Assembly: GCF_964340395.1 (NCBI RefSeq)
Contig: NC_135549.1
Location: 21,916,342-21,968,341, forward strand
Direction of reading: 5' to 3'
Length of the DNA stretch: 52,000 nucleotides
Source: Glandiceps talaboti
Taxonomy: Eukaryota > Hemichordata > Enteropneusta > Spengelidae
The translations under genes were made by a program, and so were the position numbers. Positions 32,801-40,665 of the stretch are shown in pieces (position 1 is the first letter of the stretch; each line of letters begins with the position of its first letter). The notes beneath the pieces are model-generated. The model worked only from the letters and a program-made list of their open reading frames with translations. It made no database searches and was not told the DNA's origin.

Positions 32801-35800
32801 TGTGGAAACCTTACAAGATCCTTGAGATTCAAACGGGATTGTCTATTACAGCGAGTCAGATGTGGGATGGCAGTGATCACCCTAGAACAAGACATCCAGC
32901 CACTTTCACAACTGAACATCAGATTTTTTATCAGATTGAGATCCATTGTTGCTGTTTGTTTGTTTGTTTGTTTGTTTGTTTGCAAAATTTAAACTATGAT
33001 GTGCCCTAGCCAATGTACATAAATGTGTAGCTATATAATTGGGGACCTTGTAGGATAGAGGATGCAATGTGAATACTTTAATATATGCATTTACTATAAG
33101 TACAAGTTGCAAAAGCTGCAATAGATTGTATGCCCACCTGGGAGTTGAGAAAGTATGATAAAGGGCATAATTATAAATACACATTTGAGATGGTCAACAT
33201 GTACATGTAGTTAATATGTGTTGAGGGTCATATGATATGGTGTAGATGGTATATTGTGAGAAGTTTGCATTGTTTTGCAATATTTAGGGTTGTCGGTGGC
33301 TGAGTGGTTAAACCACTTGCCTCTTACCACTGTGGTCGGGGACAGTGGCCATATTCTGGGTGTGGTTAAACTTACCACACTGTAAGTAAGAAGAGTGTCT
33401 TTCAGTTTGACTTTACCAAACAATGCAGGTCCCCTGCCCTCCCCTCCGAGTACTTTGGTTTCCTCCCGTATTAATGCTGAACCCAGGAGGGATGGCCCTC
33501 CCAGGACTTCTTGGGAGACAAGTGTTTATATACTATAGAGAACTGTCCAGTATAAATAAAAATTATTATCATTTTATCATTAATATTATTATAGGGATGT
33601 TTAGTTTGGTGAATGGGTGATACACTGTAAACCTACATATTCTCAAAACTATAAAATTTTGCCATTTTACAGTCTTCAGCTACTTCTCAAAGATCAAATT
33701 TTACTAATTACCAGACTGGTACATTGTATTAATGAATAAGAAGGCATTTTAGTCACTCCTTATTTTTGCATTTTTTGTTTTCAAGTGAAATAGCAAAAAT
33801 TTCCAGATTTGCATATATAGCTTTTACACTAAGAATGACATTGAGCAAATAGCTGGAAATGTTTGTAATAAATTGACTTTCAAGGACTGAAATAATACCA
33901 TATTAGTGAGTTAAGTAAGTAGGTCAAATCTACCCATGTTCCCCACACATTTCACCACAATTCCCCCACCAAAATTACGGTACAGTGTATAGTAAACTAT
34001 GTCAGTTTTACCATACACATGTATTCCCCATTTCTGTTACGGGGGTCCCCAACCTTAGCAAAAACACTGACTTCCTATAACATACCCTTTGCCAAAACTG
34101 TTACGTGATCTTTACTGCCTGGATATGGGTTTTGTGACCAAGGTTGTACAGCAGAAGGGTCCAACTTTAGGAGGGCCCATAAGCCATACTACCGAGGCAT
34201 GTACAACCCATAACCATGAAGGTTTAATCACACACCCCATGTAGTGGCATGGAAACATCATTTGAATCACTTAATCACATAAATTGGCACTGAACTGTTA
34301 TTTTATTTGCAAAAACGTAAAAATAGTGAAGAAATTAACGAAGCCAAATCACCAAACTGGGGCACGTTCGATTTACACAATCATAATCATGATTTATCGA
34401 TCGCAATCATGATTTTGCGTTTGATAAATACCAATCACAATTACGATTGGTAATCATAGTAATCATGCCCCGTACCGTGATTGACGTGATTACAAGATGG
34501 CGGACAACGTAATCATATGGGTACCACACACACGTGACTGACGGCAAATTAGAAATGATGGAAAACATGATGTAAATAAATTGTGTTTGGCGAGATTGGT
34601 AATTTTTTATCATTGTAATCAGTATAAAATCATTTAATTTATAGGAATTGCCTGAAACATTTTGAAATGTTCACATGTAAGTAATCATGATGATCATGAT
34701 TGAGCGTTTTGTTTGCAACCTTGTTTCGAGAGAAATGACGTCAGATTAATCACAATTATGATTGGACAAATCAAACGTGCCCCAGATATCACTGGGAGCA
34801 CCACTTGTCATATTTGGGCAAAGTGTGTCGGGGTGTGATACGGAAACTTATTGCCCAGGCTCAATGCACACGCTCTCTATTGAATTGCATTGGAAGCGAT
34901 ACTGGGTATATGATAAAACATATATTTCTACATCAAATTAGTCATATAAAAATTAAATAATAATCAAATTAAATTTAGAATAACACTTATTCACGATACG
35001 TAGCAATCTGCAGCCAAACAGAAGGCTGCATTGTATTAGGATGTATAATCTAGCTATGACTCCTGAAGTGAATAAAAATTAGTCAGTATATTTTGCCCAA
35101 CATCATCTCAATTATTTGGTGAGAAAATATCAGAGATATGAGCAAAGTAAGTGTCCATAATATATGAAGGTCGAAATGTTCTGAGTTACAATTCACAAAC
35201 ATTACTGTTATTTGTATACATACCTAGTAACCATACTCTCAGGCCCTTCCTCTGACTATTACCAATATTGTTAGTAATATAGTATATTCCAAAATCTTGA
35301 GAACATTGAGTGAATATTTAACATATTCTATGGTAAATCATTGAAACTACAAGGATTCTTTATAATCCATTTTGGTTTGAGCTAATTTGCATTAGACAAG
35401 TCTTTTTTTCCCCTTTTATATCTTCCATTGTTATCTTTCCGTTCCTTTCACTTGTTTGTTGCGAAGTTGTTTTAAAGAAAACCATACAAATCAATTAACA
35501 GATTATCAACCACAGATCACGGATTCACCTAAGCCAAATTTCTGGTTATTTAGATTTGAATTAACAAGAGTTCGGCCTCCGTTTTACTCGACTCGGCCCA
35601 AGACCCTTTTCCATTCGGCGTGTGTTCATCAGGGACTCAATACTGCACATTTGAACGGAGCATAACAAACACTCAGAAATCGAGGCCCAGAAAAACCCCG
35701 GTGAAAAATAAAACGCGTGGTAGATCGACTCAACGTTGTGAATGCTATGATGACTAACTGAGGCCGGCTAAATCGAAGGTACACGTCCGATGATCGACAC

Positions 35801-36366
35801 GCCCATTGATCCGATGGACAGTCACACTCCAAGTCTTCCACCCTTGCTTGAGTTCATTCATTAAACTTCACCTTTGACGAGACGACGAACACTAAACAAA
35901 CAACCTATAGGTCGTCCCTCGCATTGGTAGTAGTAGCAGCACAAGAGAAGAAGAATGTGGACAACCTTCCGTCCCAAAATGTTTAATACGTGTTCGCAAA
36001 ATAGTCAAAGAACTCGAGAAAAGGAAAATGATAGATCCCTTGTTAGATTGCGGTCTTTAGTAGGGGACGCGTTTGCGTGCACTGTGTTACTCGAATCTGT
36101 AATTTTAATTTGCGTCAATAGCTGATCTACACAAGAAAGCAACACTCAACACTGTACTGACAAATGGACTGTTTTCCCCGATTTCATATTCGCTGCTAGC
36201 AATGCATATTTTACAACACAAAACATCGAAAGTACCATACCTTAGCTATCGTGAATACCAGTGAAGTTGTGCTATCCTCTCCATTTAGCAAAGAAAGCGT
36301 AGATTTCGTCAGGTTTGCAAGCTTGGACAGCAGCGCTGCCGAGCTAAAGTCGACCGAGTCGGCCAT
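15540..36366 (-). CDS. ZNF292/RLF/ZNF654-family protein lacking zinc fingers (six coding exons, 3,097 aa)
   Basis: Exons 36366-36241, 28876-28737, 27724-27501, 27056-26854, 25859-25554 and 23834-15540 join in frame (126+140+224+203+306+8295 nt). ATG has G at -3 and +4 and follows an in-frame TAA five codons upstream. Residues 1 to about 470 fit the N-terminal helical module of ZNF292/RLF/ZNF654: KVHEKL, the CPWKIPLLLQVLN segment, VNAFIASEGPELMEHRI, NLAKVCSTHPELG, AVLWFQLELL, and a closing FRIKVIEYLK...DPYKDWKDVEQQ segment. In vertebrate relatives a giant last exon carries many C2H2 fingers. Here the giant last exon has none; it is disordered, rich in Ser, Thr, Lys and Glu, with short tandem repeats and basic clusters (RSRKRKCDE, KRQRSLRLRR). 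A nuclear chromatin-associated role is inferred. I cannot tell an ortholog from a diverged paralog. Confidence 0.85.
16880..17635 (-). repeat. 30-bp in-frame coding repeat (10-residue NATKRTPTTE units)
   Basis: About 23 units inside the giant exon. The consensus is N-A-T-K-R-T-P-T-T-E, with Cys, His or Met at position 5 or 6 in many units and a PPRE variant ending at least three of them. Unit identity is highest in the middle and decays at both ends, as expected from unequal exchange. The opposite strand is also stop-free across it. Confidence 0.93.
23835..25553 (-). other. ZNF292-like intron 5
   Basis: It begins GTATGT and ends CACAG. It contains the family A SINE at 23985-24365; the remainder (24366-25553) is A/T-rich with no feature that I recognise. 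Confidence 0.7.
23985..24365 (-). mobile_element. tRNA-derived SINE, family A, with LINE-like 3' tail
   Basis: Read on the minus strand: A-box-like TGGTCAAATGG at 24344-24334, B box GGTTCGAGCCC at 24300-24290, a body with ATTGGGGACCTGGTAGGATA, then TTGTAAAGTGCTTTGAGTAC, AGTGCTATATAAA and a (TTA)n-type tail. The body recurs at 33029-33180. The tail words are typical of SINEs that borrow a LINE 3' end (V-SINE style); that likeness is from memory, not a search. Confidence 0.88.
25554..25859 (-). CDS. ZNF292-like exon 5
   Basis: The acceptor is ATTTTTGTTACAG and the donor is GAG|GTATGT; 102 codons in phase 0. It includes VVNIITKLAQRGEISAVGMA, GAQMAVLWFQLELLDCGDDH and SYVSDFVQAVFLELPLE. The spacing of the W-x-x-L helix and the following arginine/lysine-rich helix follows the family's TPR-like region. 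Confidence 0.87.
25860..26853 (-). other. ZNF292-like intron 4
   Basis: GT-AG intron. It holds dispersed element copy 2 at 26469-26837; the remaining ~600 bp shows nothing recognisable. Confidence 0.7.
26469..26837. mobile_element. Palindrome-rich dispersed element, copy 2
   Basis: Same family and orientation as 14955-15318; shared words include ACTAGTGGTATTTTCACTGC, CATACCTGCATGCAAATGAT and CATGCTTGCAGTGTTTTCTG. It sits inside intron 4, with its end about 17 bp from the exon 4 splice donor. Confidence 0.78.
26854..27056 (-). CDS. ZNF292-like exon 4 (most conserved family block)
   Basis: The acceptor is TTTACCCAAACAG and the donor is GAG|GTATGT. It begins with NAFIASEGPELMEHRI and continues LALWRNNCLKEATNLAKVC and STHPELG. 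In ZNF292 the same block reads N-x-F-L-A-x-E-G-P, then A-x-x-L-A-K-L-C-S-x-H-P-E. This is the strongest single piece of evidence for the family call. A dispersed repeat ends about 17 bp beyond the donor. Confidence 0.9.
27057..27500 (-). other. ZNF292-like intron 3
   Basis: A 444-bp intron with GTTGGT donor and pyrimidine-rich AAACAG acceptor. No internal feature was seen. Confidence 0.75.
27501..27724 (-). CDS. ZNF292-like exon 3 (family helical module)
   Basis: The acceptor is TTGTATTTGTAG and the donor is G|GTTGGT. It codes for HTIQLLLQADYDVTVPED through KVHEKLYQVKVASSI to CPWKIPLLLQVLNRKELDQ. The HEKL motif and the W-K-x-P-x-L hydrophobic segment followed by a short acidic turn align with the same place in ZNF292 and RLF. 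Confidence 0.88.
27725..28736 (-). other. ZNF292-like intron 2
   Basis: GTAAGT donor and TTGTAG acceptor. It contains dispersed repeat copy 2 at 27836-27958; nothing else was recognised. Confidence 0.75.
27836..27958 (+). repeat. Dispersed repeat, copy 2
   Basis: Partner of 5865-6005 in the same orientation. Neither copy shows terminal inverted repeats or an A-rich tail. Confidence 0.62.
28737..28876 (-). CDS. ZNF292-like exon 2
   Basis: The acceptor is TTCCCAAATAG and the donor is TG|GTAAGT. It reads EYNTTLCSSFEEEVALCRAS, then LDRLVTAIPPVNPDNEFLKE and LVQHLL, a helical stretch. It ends in phase 2, which exon 3 completes as Trp. Confidence 0.8.
28975..29240. repeat. Degenerate TGTAATGTACACA minisatellite
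   Basis: The words TGTAATGTACACATAC and CTGTCATTG recur irregularly many times. Open frames across it are artefacts of the repeat. Confidence 0.75.
31683..32016. mobile_element. MITE flanked by TTAA
   Basis: The termini AGTGGCCATATGGATGAGG and its complement (CTCATCCATATGACCACT) are each flanked by TTAA, at 31679-31682 and 32017-32020. Arms of ~130-150 bp surround a central ~50 bp. TTAA duplication is the hallmark of piggyBac-type transposition; the family assignment is inferred from that alone, since the terminal bases are not the usual CCC. Confidence 0.8.
32411..33180 (+). mobile_element. Family A SINE interrupted by a foldback element
   Basis: The tRNA-like head (GAGTCATGATGATCGAATG, GGCTTGGAATCTGCAGGTTA, degenerate B box GGTTTGAGACT) lies at 32411-32479. 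The body resumes at 32949 with TTGCTGTTTGTTTG and continues through ATTGGGGACCTTGTAGGATA to about 33180. Both parts match the SINE at 23985-24365 in order. A (TTTG)n expansion occupies 32953-32982. Confidence 0.82.
32480..32938. mobile_element. Foldback element inserted in a SINE, with ~10-bp target duplication
   Basis: The termini CAATCTGATTAAAATCTGATG and CATCAGATTTTTTATCAGATTG begin inverted arms of ~160-190 bp (32480-32670 and 32785-32938). The flanks AGACTCATTG (32470-32479) and AGATCCATTG (32939-32948) agree at 8 of 10 positions and sit at the break in the SINE. Long inverted termini with a 9-10 bp duplication suggest a Mutator-like (MULE) derivative; that is inference. Confidence 0.82.
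33285..33600 (+). mobile_element. tRNA-derived SINE, family B, copy 2
   Basis: A-box-like TGGCTGAGTGG, a degenerate B-box region, then AGTTTGACTTTACCAAACAA, CCGAGTACTTTGGTTTCCTC and an ATAAATAAAAATTATTATC tail. It is co-linear with 3257-3530. Confidence 0.82.
34357..34785. mobile_element. MITE with ~38-bp terminal inverted repeats
   Basis: The termini CTGGGGCACGTTCGATTTAC and its inverted partner (CAAATCAAACGTGCCCCAG) continue into complementary AATCATAATCATGATT-type sequence. The interior is non-coding. I could not find a matching target-site duplication in the flanks. Confidence 0.8.
36241..36366 (-). CDS. ZNF292-like exon 1 (start codon)
   Basis: It codes for 42 residues beginning MADSVDFSSAALLSKLANLT and ends AAG|GTATGG in phase 0. 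Upstream in frame the order is TAA CAC AGC GAA GAA ATG, so the start is not extendable. This exon has no obvious match to vertebrate relatives; it is linked by phase and a clean donor to exon 2, 7.4 kb away. Confidence 0.75.
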
Positions 36367-36900
36367 TTCTTCGCTGTGTTATGCACGTGAACCGAACATC
36401 CGGGACATTTCAGTAAGTGTAAACACCCTATCCGAGCTGCATGAGCTGAGCAGCTCGACTCACATGATGAAAGTACCAAATTCATTGTACAACGTACGTA
36501 AATTTCCTGTGAGTGTGAGGAAGTCAGTTGCCGTGAAGGAAGTCCCCCCCCCCCTCCTTGAGCATACTGAGGGCGACTTTTTTTCAGTCCAGAGAGGGAA
36601 GGAAGAGTGAAAGGAGAGGGGATACATGGTGAAAAGAAACGTGAGCCTACGAGATCTCGAAAGGACCACATGCATGGGAGATATAAGACTCCCTTTAAGA
36701 ACCTGATCATTTTTTCCGTTCTACTATAATTATCCAGGACCTGTTTCTAAACAATCGACTTATCCCACAATAGTTTACACAGAAAAATAAAAAGTAAATC
36801 TAAAAAATCATCACCCTTTTATATAGTTTATGCTTATAAACTTAAATCTACGGATTACGTCTAATTTTTAGAAATGTTTTTTTTTACCATACTTCTCTTT
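36367..36900 (-). promoter_or_regulatory. Upstream region of the ZNF292-like gene
   Basis: CpG dinucleotides are clearly denser from about 35560 to 36420 than in the surrounding sequence, and a CACGTG E-box lies at about 36384-36389, just upstream of the start codon. I find no convincing TATA box, so a CpG-type promoter is inferred from position and composition only. Confidence 0.45.
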
Positions 36901-37509
36901 TAAGGCATATTGTTTGGTCCGGTTACCCGACCCATCTAGTTTTTCATTGCCGACCCTAAACGTTTTTTACGTATTCAAGAAAAAAAAATCGTGAAAATTG
37001 TGTGAAGTCTCGCGAGAAATAGTGAATGCGGAAACTGACAATATCGAAAACTGTTCTTGCAATCTGTAATGGCTGTACATCTGATGAGAAGAAACCAATA
37101 ACACAGAGACCATACATATGGAAAACGACGGAAAACATAACTACGTATACTTGAACTAGGAACTCACACATGAAAAAAAAAGATGAAAAAAAATCTATCT
37201 ACCTAACCTATTCTAAAATTATGCGTAATCGGAATTTTTTTAGGCCTAATTAATTTCTTAAAAAGTTTTTTTTTTAAATCTACATTAGCCTACCTATGAA
37301 ATAAATGGATGATCACCGTACTCGGACTAGTACAAATTACATTTTGTACGGTCTCTATTTTAAAGTTTTACAGTTTATGAAAGCATCAGGAGGTGATTAC
37401 GAGTTACCCGTCGGAGTTGATTTTTTGCATTATCACTAGAATAAAAACAACTATAGCATGTTAACGTTATAAATGTTACTAGAGGCATAGTTGCAGAATG
37501 CACTTCGTT

Positions 37510-37510
<1 letters not shown>

Positions 37511-37593
<83 letters not shown>

Positions 37594-37618
37594 CAGACAG
37601 ACAGACAGACAGACAGTC

Positions 37619-37671
<53 letters not shown>

Positions 37672-37672
37672 T
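37511..37672. repeat. (GA)n and (CAGA)n microsatellite
   Basis: A pure GA tract of about 78 bp is followed by a CAGA tract broken by GTCAG. Confidence 0.97.
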
Positions 37673-38513
37673 TATAAATTTGGGCACAGTCATGTATTAC
37701 CGTCACTATGTTTCATTTAAATTTATTAGAATATATTAGGTCACAGGATACAACCATGAAAAAACAAGCCTACAAAATTTCAGAGTGAAGAGGGGTAGTT
37801 TGTAAGTCGATGAGTATCGTATGTAGTTGGTATTGTGTGTATGTGTATATATGTATATGTGTATGAATCTGAACCAAACAAATAAACGACGTGTAGTTCC
37901 AATTCTACACCTTTCAACAATATATATAATATGTTTTATAGATATTGGAGGGAGGTCATAGCATCTCTTACTTTGCCAGGTCATTTTTCATTAACATTTC
38001 TCTGTTACTAAGATTAATTAATATGTGTCTGCTACCCACATTCTCGCAAACCAGAGCTGTTATTTCTTCGCTACACTTCGAAATAGTAGGGACCGGCTCG
38101 TTAAGAACGGTACCGTAAAACGGTCGTGGTTTGCGACGATGGCTACCCGTCGCCTGTTTTTGTAATGAATGAACAATAATTCGATCCTGTACATGGATTG
38201 TTTTTAAATTAATTAATTTGTATGTATTACGTCATTATTTATTCGTCTCACAAATCACAATACCTTTGTTACAAAGTTGCAATTCACATTTTTTACATAG
38301 CGTCTGTCCACGTGCCATTGTAACCATTGTAAGCGTACATTTTTGCACGTCATACACGTACGCAGTGGGCATTTGACGCATGGGGGCGCAAATGCATAGG
38401 GCAGGAAAATAGCGCAAGGCCCACTCGAATGGGGTGTCTGCACTCATATCATGTATTGTATATATATATATATATATAGAAAAGTTATATATAAAGTTAT
38501 ATAGAAAAGTCTA

Positions 38514-38648
38514 TATAACTCGATGAGTATCAATCTGCTAAGACAGTGCTCTATACCGCAGTGGCAGAGCGTAATAGTTTGGGTAGTTTTGGAACTCTTT
38601 CTTGGTTGTAACTCGGAGTTTCACGCATATTGCGATCATCAGACAACG

Positions 38649-38745
<97 letters not shown>

Positions 38746-38807
38746 AAACTATTACGCTCTGCCACTGCGGTATAGAGCACTGTCTTAGCAGTTTGACACT
38801 CACCGAG

Positions 38808-38812
<5 letters not shown>
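38514..38812. repeat. Inverted arms with an internal (TA)n tract and ribozyme motif
   Basis: The left arm 38514-38582 and right arm 38744-38812 match as reverse complements with few differences (CTGCTAAGACAGTGCTCTAT and CCGCAGTGGCAGAGCGTAAT against their complements). Between them are the hammerhead-like motif and a ~90-bp TA tract. A second TA tract lies at about 38810-38890. The arrangement is what a partly inverted terminal repeat of a Penelope-like element would give. Confidence 0.82.
38605..38647 (-). ncRNA. Candidate hammerhead ribozyme (type I, short stem III)
   Basis: Read on the minus strand from 38647: GTTGT, then catalytic core CTGATGA (38642-38636), stem II CGCA-ATA-TGCG, core GAAA (38622-38619), a three-pair stem III ACT-CCG-AGT, the cleavage triplet GTT ending at 38610, and ACAAC, which pairs with GTTGT as a 5-bp stem I. 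All invariant hammerhead positions are present. The one oddity is a U-U opposition at the base of stem II. Family knowledge: Penelope-like elements and retrozymes carry this minimal type I hammerhead with a tiny stem III, often working as a dimer. Cleavage would fall between 38610 and 38609. Activity is not shown. Confidence 0.72.
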
Positions 38813-38893
<81 letters not shown>

Positions 38894-38968
38894 GTGGTTA
38901 CGGGAATCATTACCTTCCGTAAGAAAGGTTGAATTTAGGGATTGAAAGTCTGTGTCTATCTATCTGTA

Positions 38969-39200
38969 TGTGTGTATGTATGTATGTATGTATGTATGTA
39001 TGTATGTATGTATGTATGCATGTATGTATGTATGTAAGTATGTATGTATGTATGTATGTATGTATGTATGTATGTATGTATGTATGTATACTATGTATGT
39101 GTCTGCGTCATCGTTTTCTCAAAACACAGCTGACTCAATGTATGTCTGTCTGTCTGTCTGCCTGTCTGTCTGTCTGTCTGTGTCTGTCTGTATGCGTCTG
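38969..39200. repeat. (TGTA)n and (TGTC)n microsatellites
   Basis: A TGTA tract at about 38969-39090 and a TGTC tract at 39141-39200. A 24-bp phrase containing CATCGTTTTCTCAAAA recurs on either side of the second tract (39108 and 39208). Confidence 0.95.
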
Positions 39201-39319
39201 TCTGTGCCATCGTTTTCTCAAAAACGGCTGACACAATTCAAACGAAATTTAGTGCACATATTCTTTAAGGTGATAGCTAGAATTGATCAGGTTTTGATAA
39301 ACATTCTACGAATATTAAT

Positions 39320-39600
39320 GAGCTATTTGCATTGTTAATTGTTTTCGGTAATTATGCTATATCTTAAGAATGCACGATTCAGTACAGTTTGGTACATACA
39401 TTGATGATAACAAAGTGTATGTCATAGAAAAGTTTGATAATATATAGCTTATAGTTCTAATGACTCATTTGCATAATTAATGATTTTCAGTAATTAGGCT
39501 ATATCTTAAGAATGCACGCTTCAAATTGAATATAATTTTGAATAAGTCATTTGTATAATTAATGATTTTCAGGCCATATATGAAGTGTGCAAAATTCAAG
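39320..39600. repeat. Degenerate tandem units after the microsatellite
   Basis: AATTAATGATTTTCAG-like words followed by GCTATATCTTAAGAATGCAC recur near 39336, 39474 and (partly) 39554. This is probably the body of a repeat element whose head is the microsatellite. Confidence 0.65.
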
Positions 39601-39842
39601 TTCTGTGTAATTTTATACATAAATTCCTGATACCATGCACATGTCTCTGTCACAAGATGGTCCAAAATATGGCACAACTGTGATTTAATTGGAAGGGGTC
39701 GAAAAGGTGAATGGTGGAGTATGGTGATGAGAAATTAAAAGTTGTCTACACACTCATCAAACTCACAATTACCATAAACCGATAAGACATACTAGTTGGT
39801 AGTTTGTTATCATCACGTGATATTGGACATTACTATGTACGC

Positions 39843-39844
<2 letters not shown>

Positions 39845-39935
<91 letters not shown>
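39845..39935. repeat. (TA)n microsatellite
   Basis: About 90 bp of uninterrupted TA dinucleotide. No inverted flanks as at 38514-38812. Confidence 0.97.
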
Positions 39936-39937
<2 letters not shown>

Positions 39938-40665
39938 GCACACATGGCCCCACACACGGCCATTCGTCATCTCAATGGAATCAATGTCAAGTCTGAAAAT
40001 GACTGGTGACATACTAATCAAATAAATATATGTTAGTTACCATGGCAATATTTGTACTCATAAAGATGTGCGGAGTAAATGTTTACTTTGTAAATTCCGT
40101 CAATTTTACCGTTTGTCTAACGGTTAGCCTAGTCGTCATGCACTGTGGTTGTAAAGGGGGGCTATCGATTCACAATTTTACTACATTATCGGTCTATTCA
40201 TACATTGTCGGTTTATTTTGGTACATTATCGGTAAATATTTACTACAATATCGGGTTGATACATTATACATGTAATTGCATTAGGCCTAATAAAAAATTG
40301 TGTGGTTACGGTTACACTCGATTTTCAATAGAATAGGTGGGGTAGGTATTTATTTTATTTTATTTCATTATTATTTTTTTCTGTTTGAGTGTCTAGTTCA
40401 GGTTTTCCATTGTTTTCTAAATAGTCTCTGTGTTGTTTATTTCTTCCTATCAGATGTACAGCCATTACAGATTGGAAGAACTGTTTTAGACGGTGTCTTT
40501 TAAAGTTGATGGCAGTTTCAGCATCCACTTTTTCTCGGGAGACTTCACAACTTTTAACGATTTGTTTTCTCGAATATGTTTTTAAAAAGGTTTAGGGTCG
40601 GCAGTGAAAAGCTACTGAGGTGGGGGTCGGGTAACCGGAACCAAACAATTATTGTTTAGGCCTTA

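Larger units (their letters stand above)
28877..36240 (-). other. ZNF292-like intron 1 (7.4 kb, repeat-rich)
   Basis: The long first intron runs from donor GTATGG to acceptor CCCAAATAG. It carries a TGTAATGTACA minisatellite (about 28975-29240), C- and G-homopolymer runs near 29750 and 29900, a TTAA-flanked MITE, a SINE split by a foldback element, a second SINE and another MITE. 29250-31680 otherwise shows only frequent TACATGTA words and no gene. Confidence 0.7.
36901..40665. mobile_element. 3.8-kb segment bounded by ~360-bp inverted repeats
   Basis: The left arm (36901-37252) and right arm (40281-40665) are reverse complements over most of their length. Both start TAAGGC, share TTGTTTGGT(T)CCGGTTACCCGACC and CCGACCCTAAAC, and end at the palindrome TTAGGCCTAA. 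Both arms also share a short translated phrase, SDVQPLQI[AG]RTV. No transposase is visible between them. Either this is one non-autonomous element or two opposite insertions of a solo repeat. Confidence 0.65.

Noticed and set aside
32548-32992. Similar Arg/Cys peptides on both strands (RDCLLQRVRCGMA)
   Set aside because: They are the two inverted arms of the foldback element read in opposite directions.
36251-36710. Open frames on both strands around the first exon of the ZNF292-like gene, one of 119 and one of 133 codons
   Set aside because: They are in other frames than the ATG that follows an in-frame stop and splices in phase; no family likeness was seen.
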